Below, one piece after another: positions 1-5,210 of a stretch of DNA of 6,498 nt (its first letter is position 1; every line of letters starts with the position of its first letter). The stretch is from the NCBI GenBank assembly GCA_043818215.1, contig JBDRGC010000046.1:1-6498 (forward strand). The letters run 5' to 3'. The position numbers and the translations under genes were made by a program. The notes beneath the pieces were generated by a model. That model was not told where the DNA came from. It did no database searches and worked only from the letters and a program-made list of their open reading frames with translations. The DNA is from JBDRGC01 sp043818215 (GTDB taxonomy: Bacteria > Chloroflexota > Anaerolineae > Anaerolineales > UBA11858).

Positions 1-484
1 CCCTATCCGCCTCGTTACAAGACGGCATTCGCTTTTTCCGCCATCCTCTACCCGCTGCGCCATCCCCTTTCCTTGCGGTCGGGATACCACTCATAGTGGG
101 ACACAACGGGCTTACCCAGTTGACTGTTGTGGAGAATGTGATCCGGTTAGGCTGGGGTCTGTCTCCCGGTGGGGGCTTCGGGTGTTGCTGCCTGCGCCTT
201 CCTACAGACAGGCCGCCCCACTCACCATTTTGGTCACGGCGTTTCGTGTTCTTCACGTACAGCCTCTTTCGCCGTTTCGGACTCACGAGATGTTCAACCC
301 TTCACATTTGTTCAACCTTCCGGGTCTTCCCTAGACCGCTCCCACCATGAGGCTAGCAGGTTAAGCCGTTGTCCCCAGGGCTTCGCACCCCACCGTTACC
401 AGTGACGCACGCCTGGGTAGGGACACCTGAACACCACAGGGTCTACGTTAGTAGCACTCCATCAACAATCCTTTCTGGTCGCAA
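1..484 (-). mobile_element. 5' ribozyme part of a group II intron (domains I-III), truncated by the window edge
   Basis: No convincing protein is encoded here. Read on the minus strand from about 484 downwards, the sequence has the look of the structured 5' half of a bacterial group II intron. It starts TTGCGACCAGAAAGG, close to the GTGCGACC-type 5' end, with the first G apparently changed. It continues with TGGAGTGCTACTAACGTAGA (about 442-461), a CATCTCGTGAGTCCGAAA block with GGCGAAAGAGGCTG (260-292), and GTCAACTGGGTAAGCCCG (107-124). Near position 1 it reaches GCGAATGCCGTCTTGTAAC, the kind of segment that lies just before the intron-encoded reverse transcriptase. The maturase ORF and domains IV-VI would therefore lie before position 1. 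Motif recognition is from memory of the family; no folding was done. The two plus-strand frames open across 96-405 are treated as chance. Confidence 0.6.
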
Positions 485-540
485 GAAGCCAAGTCCGGTT
501 CACGCGGGGGTGCGACCCGTTTGACCGAAACCACCGAACA

Positions 541-833
541 TTGGGTGGGGGCTGGTCAGCGAAGGTCGCCGTCTTGTGGACTTGGTCACCCACCCGGGCA
601 ATACGGAAGACAATTTTGCTGACTTTAATCCTGCGACCGCATAGTCCCCGAAGGGGGAAGAAAGTGTCGGATGAAACGGTAAAGAGGCAAATGCCCTCAC
701 TGTGGATTGCGTTTCATGGATGGCGATGTGTTAGAAGTACATCACCGCAACGGTGATAAGCACGACAGCGGATGACAATCTGCTGCTCCTCCACGGTCAT
801 TGCTATGATGAAGTCCACCGGCCAGAGTGCTAG
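541..833 (+). pseudogene. Remnant of a group II intron-encoded protein: C-terminal HNH endonuclease domain, frameshifted
   Basis: Translation in shifting frames gives the end of a group II intron maturase. In frame from 541, the stretch HSPRRGKKVSDETVKRQ (about 640-690) resembles the segment between the maturase domain and the HNH domain. The next frame has RGKCPHCGLRFMDGDVLEVHH (from 683), with the zinc-binding CxxC and the first catalytic His region, then RNGDKHDS. A further frame, starting at 771, gives DDNLLLLHGHCYDEVHRPEC and a TAG stop at 831-833. This supplies the N and second His/Cys positions of the HNH fold. The CPHC frame has a TAA (680-682) where KRQRGKC would be expected, so a CAA-to-TAA change is likely. 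A base is gained, or two lost, near 769-771. The protein would cut the second DNA strand during intron retrohoming, but this copy cannot make a continuous product. The reverse transcriptase part is not in this stretch; it may lie beyond the minus-strand intron before position 1. Confidence 0.65.
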
Positions 834-919
834 CGAAAGTTTCATCAGCGCAGCAATCCCTTTGGGAAATCCGGTTTGGGAGTGGCGGCGGGGTGGGCGA
901 CTGCACCGCCGACCATAAC
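834..919 (+). mobile_element. Possible degraded 3' end (domains V-VI) of the plus-strand group II intron
   Basis: The 86 bases after the HNH stop are where a group II intron would have the end of domain IV, domain V and domain VI. A GCGAAAGTTTCA stretch (833-844) resembles the tetraloop face of domain V. TCCGGTTT followed by a GC-rich hairpin (GGCGG 884-888 pairing with CCGCC 906-910) and a terminal CATAAC ending at 919 resemble the end of domain V, then domain VI, then an AY 3' splice boundary. The domain V helix is not canonical: GTGCT can pair with AGCGC around it, but the 3' side has extra bases. This fits a decayed intron, but the assignment rests mainly on position and partial motifs. 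Confidence 0.35.
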
Positions 920-949
920 TTGGGCGGCCTACCGCCTTAGCTTAGGAAT

Positions 950-1101
950 GGAAATTAAATAATTTACCCAGAGACCCTAAGGGTTTCTGAAAGCTGCTGT
1001 GAAAATGATGCGTTATGGCGGTTTGAGACCCATTTTAGCGATGATTCTGGTGGAAACCCTTAGGGTCTGGATTTAGCAAATGGGAAAGTTATTTAATCAC
1101 C
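950..1101. repeat. Foldback (MITE-like) element with long imperfect inverted repeats
   Basis: A 16-base segment at 972-987 (AGACCCTAAGGGTTTC) is repeated as its exact reverse complement at 1053-1068, separated by 65 bases. Outside these, 950-969 and 1082-1101 are also inverted copies (16 of 20 positions match, core ATTAAATAA/TTATTTAAT). The outer right arm is offset by an extra 11 bases or so. Each inner arm is itself nearly palindromic (ACCCT-A-AGGGT). The pentamer CTTAG occurs just outside both ends (941-945 and 1106-1110), so it could be a target-site duplication, though five bases can match by chance. No ORF lies inside. It could be a non-autonomous transposable element or a structured RNA; the first is more likely given the symmetric ends. 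Confidence 0.6.
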
Positions 1102-1106
1102 ATTAC

Positions 1107-1205
1107 TTAGAGGTGATTATAATTTATAATACCATACAAGGTAGGTAGACTCATGTCTTTTCTCATACCTTTAAACCACTCGTTGAAGACAAAACGATAG
1201 CGCAT
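1107..1205 (-). CDS. Short overlapping ORF, possible truncated partner toxin
   Basis: An ATG at 1205-1203 on the minus strand opens a 32-codon frame (MRYRFVFNEWFKGMRKDM...) that ends with TAA at 1109-1107. It overlaps the last 43 bases of the antitoxin-like gene in another frame. It is preceded by AGGTGA about six bases upstream of the ATG, which is a good ribosome-binding site and suggests translational coupling. The opening M-R-Y-x-F-V-F pattern is reminiscent of the first strand of RelE/ParE-fold toxins, which commonly follow such antitoxins. Thirty-two residues is far too short for that family (about 85-100). The ORF ends only a few bases from the foldback element at 950-1101, so it is probably a remnant. 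The toxin identity is a weak inference. Confidence 0.3.
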   Translation of the reverse strand: MRYRFVFNEWFKGMRKDMSLPTLYGIINYNHL

Positions 1206-1447
1206 AATGTTTCACCTGACACAATATCCAAGTGATGTGTTAATTCCTGTGCCGTATTGACTTCTGTAACACGCCCTATCAGCACGTCTCGTAGTCCGGC
1301 TGCCAGATGTTCCCCTAGCGAAAGATTTTCCGAGACGCTCTTGTCCAGCACCGTTACGAGCAGTGCCGCGTCTTCAGGCAACTCAATATCACCAAAGATT
1401 TGAATTCGACCATCTCGTACAGTAGCTTTTAGGGTTGGATCTACCAT
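1163..1447 (-). CDS. Small antitoxin-like protein (94 aa)
   Basis: The product begins VDPTLKATVRDGRIQIFGD, then ELPEDAALLVTVLD. This is a short beta-rich segment typical of small AbrB/DUF104-like antitoxin proteins (K-A-x-V-R-D-G-x-I, followed by L-P-E-D/G and V-x-V-L-D). A second half has SLGEHLAAGLRDVLIGRVTEV and a helix ending THHLD. No membrane segment or signal peptide is visible. An AAAGGCG ribosome-binding site lies about 10 bases before the ATG, and a perfect TATAAT lies upstream. Family members usually bind and neutralise a toxin encoded just downstream and repress their own promoter. Here only a 32-codon frame follows, overlapping the 3' end, so the pair appears broken. The last 20 residues after THHLD look unlike a normal end and may be readthrough after a frameshift. 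The gene is divergent from the helicase gene. Confidence 0.6.
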   Translation of the reverse strand: MVDPTLKATVRDGRIQIFGDIELPEDAALLVTVLDKSVSENLSLGEHLAAGLRDVLIGRVTEVNTAQELTHHLDIVSGETLCAIVLSSTSGLKV

Positions 1448-1485
1448 CTAGGTTTCGCCTTTCTGGGAAAGCAGTTGATAAAGAA

Positions 1486-1491
1486 ATTATA
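1486..1491 (-). promoter_or_regulatory. Promoter -10 box (TATAAT) for the antitoxin-like gene
   Basis: On the minus strand, GCGGTATAATTTC contains a consensus TATAAT at 1491-1486. It sits about 39 bases before the ATG at 1447, giving a 5' leader of roughly 30 bases. No good -35 box is visible at 16-18 bases upstream (GTGTGG is the best). The promoter may rely on an activator or on an imperfect -35. It lies in the 85-base divergent intergenic region that also serves the helicase gene on the other strand. Confidence 0.5.
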
Positions 1492-1532
1492 CCGCATCCG
1501 AGTACATCCCACACATTCCCTAAAAACATCAA

Positions 1533-4500
1533 ATGAAGCCCAATAATCCACCCTCCATCCTCTCCCTCTTCGACCTCGAAAACCGCCAGAAGCAGGCCGC
1601 CACTGACAGCAATCCAGCCATAGTTGTCACCGCCGGGGCCGGCTCCGGCAAAACGCGCACCCTGGTGGGGCGTTATCTGCGCTTGCTCGAAGCCGGCTAC
1701 CCCACCCGCTCGCTGGTTGCCATCACCTTCACCAAAAAGGCGGCCCGGGAAATGCGCACCCGCATCCGGCAGACGATTGAAGAGTGGCTAACTTACCCCC
1801 CTTTCGCGAAGCATCCCTATGGTGCTCCACCTGAAGTCGGGGGGAGTCCCGTAGGAATGCTTCGCGAAAGGGGGGACTGGGAAGACATCTTCGCCGAACT
1901 GGACGCTGCCCGCATATGCACGATTCACAGCCTGTGTACCGAGATTTTGCGCGCCCACCCGGCGGAGGCGGGCGTGGACCCCAACTTCGGCGTGCTGGAG
2001 GAGGGACTGGCTGCTGCGTTCCGAGCACAAGCGGTGGATGCAGCTCTGGCCTGGGCCGCCAACGATCCTCAAGCGGCGTGTCTGTTTGGTGTCTTCGAAG
2101 AGGGTGAACTGCGCCGGATTTTGACAACCCTGCTCAACCGGCGGCTGGACATCGCCGACCTGCCCAACCTCCCCGCCCCGCTTGACAGGTGGTCATCGGC
2201 CATTGAGGCCTGGATGGCGTCCCAGTTGTCTGATCCTGCCTGGAAAGATTCGCTCGAAACGCTGACATCTCTTTGCTCTCAAGTTCCCGACGACAAGCTG
2301 GAGCTGGCGCGCCGGGAGGTGCTTTCGATTTGGGATGCGGTCCGAGAGGCGCACGTCAGCCAGGATTGGGAGGCCGCGTTTGCGAATCTAGCCCGGCTCC
2401 GCAAGGCCATTTCGACCGGGGGCCGCAAAGGCAACTGGCCTCCCGCCGATTTGGAGGCTGTCCGCCAGGCCATGCGCACCCTGCGGGAATACTACGAGGC
2501 CGAACTCAAGCCCCTGGTTGGCGGCACTTCCCCCGCTCGCTGGGCACTCGACGTACAGGTTACCGAGGCCCTCCCGGCGATGCATCTGCTCGTGGATCAA
2601 GTTTTGCAGGAATACCAGCATCTCAAAGACGATCAGCAGGCCCTCGATTTCGATGACCTGGAAGGCAAAGCCGCCCAATTGCTGACCGGGCACAGCCACG
2701 TGCGGACGCGCTGGCAAGACGAAATCCACGCCGTTTTGGTGGACGAATTCCAGGATACCAACGACCGCCAGCGGCAGATCGTCTACGCCCTGGCCGGGTT
2801 CGAGCCTTCGAGTCCTTCCAGACCTCCGAGGTCTTTGCGAAGCATCCCCGCAGGGAGCAAGACCTCGGAGGTCTCAGCGGGCCTCTTCATCGTTGGCGAC
2901 GCCAAGCAGTCGATTTACAAATTCCGCGGCGCGGACGTGACAGTTTTCCGGCAGGTGCAGGCGGATATCGAGGTGGCGGGCGGCCTGCCACTTGATCTCG
3001 ATCTCACCTTCCGGGCACACCAGCCCCTGCTCGTGGTGCTCAATGCGCTGCTGGCTCCCATCCTGGGCGAAAGCGAAGACCCGGCGCGCCCCTACGAAGT
3101 TCCTTTCGCACCGCTGCGCGCTTATCGCCAGTCACCCAACTCGGACGCCATCCACGCGCCTTATGTCGAATTCCACCTGGGGCTGGGCGAAGAGGCCGAA
3201 TCCGGGCGGGGGGCTGCTGCTGCCGCGCTGGCCACGCGACTACACGAGCTGCACACCGCGGGAGAATTCGAGTGGGGCGATATGGCACTGCTCTTCCGCT
3301 CTTCGACCGCCTTTGGCGTTTATGAGAACGCGCTAGAACGGGCCGGGATCCCCTTTGTCACCGTGGCCGGGCGCGGATTTTACGACCGCCCCGAAATTCG
3401 TGACCTGCTCAACGCTCTGGCAGCCATCGCCGATCCCAGCGATGATCTGGCCCTGGCCGGGTTGCTGCGTTCCCCTGCTATCGGTCTCAGCGACGCGGAT
3501 ATCTACCCGCTGCGCTTTCCTGATGGGGATGCCGATCCACGCCCGATTTGGGAAAGCCTTGCTCCTAGCGGATCCGTGATCCGCCGACAATGTTTAGAAC
3601 AGGTCGTCCAGCCGGCGGATCACGAATCCACCGGGAGCAATGGAACTGTTTCTGGGGTAGTTCCCGCGACCCAAAACGAGATATTGATCCGTGCCTACAA
3701 TATTATCACTGCGCTGCACACCCTGGCCGGGCGCGCGCCTGCGGCGGAGGTGCTCAAACGCTTCCTCGACCTGACCGGCTACCGCACGATTTTGGGCACA
3801 GTGCCGGAGGGTGGGCGAATGCAGCGCAATGTGGACAAGCTGCTGGCCGATGCTCACCGCAGCCGGTTGGTGAGCCTGGGCGATTTTCTGGCCTACGTGC
3901 AGACGCTGCGGGACGTGGGTCTGCGGGAGGGGGAAGCTCCCGTGGAAGCCGAGGGCGCGGTGCAATTGATGAGTGTCCACAAAGCCAAGGGGTTGGAGTT
4001 TCCGCTGGTGGTGCTGGCCGATGCGGCTTACGAGCACCGCGGCGGGGCCGGGTCAGTCCTGTTCGACGACGATCTGGGGCTGCTATTGGGGGTGCGTGCT
4101 TCGGATGGGGCGCGTCCGGTAACCTGGAAACTGGCCGGGCTGGCGGAGGCAGAGAAAGATGGTGCCGAGGACAAACGCCTGCTCTACGTGGCGGCGACGC
4201 GTGCCCGCGAAAAACTGCTCGTCAGCGGGTACGTAAAGCGCAAGCGGGATGGAACGTTCAGCTTGTGGGGCTGGCTGGGACGCCTGGGGCAGGTAATTGG
4301 GCTGGACGAGATAAAACTGATGGGCGAGGTGGATGCTCCGCAAGTGTTGGATTTGAACCTCTCCTTAGATTCGGGCGAGGTGGCGTGTACGCTGCACCTC
4401 CTAACTCCTAACCCCCTAACTCCTAACTCCCTAACCCCTAACTCCCTAACTTCTAACTCCCTAACCTCTAACTCCCTAACCCCTGGCCCACCTCCCCCCG

Positions 4501-5174
4501 CGCTACCCTCCCCCCCCGTCCGCTCTGTCACATCCGCCGCGCAGCCTGATTTGGTTGATCCCCTCCCATCGGCGGAATCGGAAAATGCTGATCAAAAATC
4601 CCGCTCCCGGGAGTCTGATCCCCCGCAACGAGTGTGGCGGGTCGTGCCGCGGGCCAAACGTCCCCGCGGGCCGGCGTGGGTGGTGGGGAAACTCGTCCAC
4701 GAGAGCCTGCGCCACTGGCGTTTCCCAGCGGTGGGCGGTTTCGAGGATTTCATCACGCCATTTGCGTTGGAAGCCGGGCTGACCGATCCGGCGGAAATTC
4801 GAGCTACGATCCACGAAGTGGAGCGGTTGCTGAGACGTTTTCACGCTGACCCGCTGTGTGCTACAATCGAGGTTGCCGAGCGTTACCACGAAGTGCCTTA
4901 TGCCCTGCCCAACGACCGGGGAATCATCGACATCCTGTACCGGTCGGAAGGTGGCTGGGTGGTTGCCGATTTCAAGACCGACGAACTGCGCTCCGAGGCT
5001 GAGATGCGGGCGGCCATTCAGCGGGAGAATTACAGCGGGCAGTTGCAGCGATATGCCGAGGCCGTCACCGCGCAATTGGGCCAGCGGCCGCGGGTTTTGC
5101 TGGTGTTTTTGCGAGTGGGGGGTGCGGTGCGGGTGGTGGATAGCGAAGGTTCAACATTAGAAAATTCGCACTGA
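1533..5174 (+). CDS. addA: AddA/RecB-like ATP-dependent helicase-nuclease
   Basis: A 1213-residue UvrD/Rep-type (superfamily 1A) helicase fused to a C-terminal PD-(D/E)XK nuclease, the architecture and length of AddA. It unwinds and trims double-strand breaks for RecA loading. Helicase motifs: Q-motif NRQKQAA (17-23), Walker A AGAGSGKT (34-41), Ia AITFTKKAAREMR, Ib CTIHSLC, Walker B VDEFQDT (403-409), III VGDAKQSIYKFRGAD (454-468), IV LTFRAH (491-496), V MSVHKAKGLEF (813-823) and VI YVAATRARE (885-893). Nuclease: GKLVHE (1052-1057), IIDILY with Asp1133, DFKTD with Asp1146 and Lys1148, and QLQRY (1170-1174). All key residues are present, so the enzyme is probably active. An in-frame TAA at 1521-1523 rules out a start further upstream, and the next Met is after Walker A, so 1533 is the start despite a poor ribosome-binding site. 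Three palindromic insertions and a pentapeptide repeat interrupt the frame. No addB is adjacent; an orphan AddA-like paralogue is the alternative. Confidence 0.93.
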   Translation: MKPNNPPSILSLFDLENRQKQAATDSNPAIVVTAGAGSGKTRTLVGRYLRLLEAGYPTRSLVAITFTKKAAREMRTRIRQTIEEWLTYPPFAKHPYGAPPEVGGSPVGMLRERGDWEDIFAELDAARICTIHSLCTEILRAHPAEAGVDPNFGVLEEGLAAAFRAQAVDAALAWAANDPQAACLFGVFEEGELRRILTTLLNRRLDIADLPNLPAPLDRWSSAIEAWMASQLSDPAWKDSLETLTSLCSQVPDDKLELARREVLSIWDAVREAHVSQDWEAAFANLARLRKAISTGGRKGNWPPADLEAVRQAMRTLREYYEAELKPLVGGTSPARWALDVQVTEALPAMHLLVDQVLQEYQHLKDDQQALDFDDLEGKAAQLLTGHSHVRTRWQDEIHAVLVDEFQDTNDRQRQIVYALAGFEPSSPSRPPRSLRSIPAGSKTSEVSAGLFIVGDAKQSIYKFRGADVTVFRQVQADIEVAGGLPLDLDLTFRAHQPLLVVLNALLAPILGESEDPARPYEVPFAPLRAYRQSPNSDAIHAPYVEFHLGLGEEAESGRGAAAAALATRLHELHTAGEFEWGDMALLFRSSTAFGVYENALERAGIPFVTVAGRGFYDRPEIRDLLNALAAIADPSDDLALAGLLRSPAIGLSDADIYPLRFPDGDADPRPIWESLAPSGSVIRRQCLEQVVQPADHESTGSNGTVSGVVPATQNEILIRAYNIITALHTLAGRAPAAEVLKRFLDLTGYRTILGTVPEGGRMQRNVDKLLADAHRSRLVSLGDFLAYVQTLRDVGLREGEAPVEAEGAVQLMSVHKAKGLEFPLVVLADAAYEHRGGAGSVLFDDDLGLLLGVRASDGARPVTWKLAGLAEAEKDGAEDKRLLYVAATRAREKLLVSGYVKRKRDGTFSLWGWLGRLGQVIGLDEIKLMGEVDAPQVLDLNLSLDSGEVACTLHLLTPNPLTPNSLTPNSLTSNSLTSNSLTPGPPPPALPSPPVRSVTSAAQPDLVDPLPSAESENADQKSRSRESDPPQRVWRVVPRAKRPRGPAWVVGKLVHESLRHWRFPAVGGFEDFITPFALEAGLTDPAEIRATIHEVERLLRRFHADPLCATIEVAERYHEVPYALPNDRGIIDILYRSEGGWVVADFKTDELRSEAEMRAAIQRENYSGQLQRYAEAVTAQLGQRPRVLLVFLRVGGAVRVVDSEGSTLENSH
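1796..1875. repeat. In-frame palindromic element 1 within the helicase gene
   Basis: Arms 1796-1822 and 1849-1875 are inverted copies (25 of 27 match) around a 26-base spacer. The left arm begins CCCCCCTTTCGCGAAGCAT. The element sits between helicase motifs Ia and Ib, and codes residues about 88-115 (PPFAKHPYGAPP ... GMLRERGD). Because of the codon phase of the palindrome, the reverse strand would give nearly the same peptide (PPFAKHSYGTPP), so it can enter in either direction without breaking the frame. The peptide is not part of any recognised helicase motif. Confidence 0.85.
2820..2874. repeat. In-frame palindromic element 2 within the helicase gene
   Basis: A perfect 15-base inverted repeat, AGACCTCCGAGGTCT (2820-2834) and AGACCTCGGAGGTCT (2860-2874), with a 25-base spacer. 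With one gap the pairing extends by TTGC/GCAA. The spacer includes GCGAAGCATCCC (2837-2848), identical to a 12-base part of element 1 (1806-1817). It codes a Ser/Pro/Arg-rich stretch of about 28 residues (around 422-449) between Walker B and motif III. In relatives that segment is normally short and leads straight into the strand LFIVGD. Confidence 0.8.
3559..3640. repeat. In-frame palindromic element 3 within the helicase gene
   Basis: Arms 3559-3586 and 3613-3640 are inverted copies (24 of 28 match) around a 26-base spacer, with core CGTGATCCGCCG/CGGCGGATCACG. Arm and spacer sizes nearly equal those of element 1, although the sequence differs. It codes residues about 676-703 (LAPSGSVIRRQ ... 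ADHESTGSNG) in the region between motifs IV and V, before the helix that starts EILIRAYNI. No stop arises in the frame used. Confidence 0.8.
4401..4484 (+). repeat. 15-bp minisatellite coding LTPNS pentapeptides
   Basis: Five tandem 15-base units (4401-4415, 4416-4430, 4431-4445, 4446-4460, 4461-4475) plus a partial sixth. The consensus is CTAACYYCTAACTCC, which is itself a 7+8 base subrepeat of CTAACTC type. The units are in phase with the helicase gene and code LTPNP, LTPNS, LTPNS, LTSNS, LTSNS, then LTPGP (residues about 957-986). They lie in a Pro/Ser-rich linker between the helicase core and the nuclease domain, where length change would be tolerated. Unit number is likely to vary between strains through slippage. 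Confidence 0.9.
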
Positions 5175-5195
5175 AGAAGATAGATGCATCACAAT

Positions 5196-5201
5196 AAAGG
5201 A
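5196..5201 (+). promoter_or_regulatory. Ribosome-binding site of the downstream gene
   Basis: AAAGGA lies nine bases before the ATG at 5211, within the 36-base gap after the helicase stop. It supports this ATG as the start and translation from a shared transcript. Confidence 0.7.
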
Positions 5202-5210
5202 TGAAATACG

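Noticed and set aside
96..405. Two overlapping plus-strand open frames of 78-84 codons
   Set aside because: They lie over the structured intron RNA of the other strand, have no ribosome-binding site and no recognisable protein pattern.
500..700. Minus-strand 66-codon frame
   Set aside because: It is antisense to the HNH remnant, whose motifs are readable on the plus strand. The minus product is low-complexity and has no family features.
1118..1200. Two TATAAT boxes (1118-1123, 1125-1130), a good AAGGTAGG site and a 15-codon ORF MSFLIPLNHSLKTKR on the plus strand
   Set aside because: No -35 box at proper spacing, the region is simply AT-rich, and the ORF is very short and antisense to the antitoxin 3' end. 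It could be a chance arrangement.
1788..2072. Minus-strand frame sharing PPFAKH and GMLRER with the helicase
   Set aside because: The likeness is explained by the palindrome read on both strands; the rest is antisense of the helicase.
3590..4411. Long plus-strand frame of 273 codons in another phase
   Set aside because: Gly/Arg/Ala-rich shadow of the GC-rich helicase gene; the helicase motifs are in the main frame.
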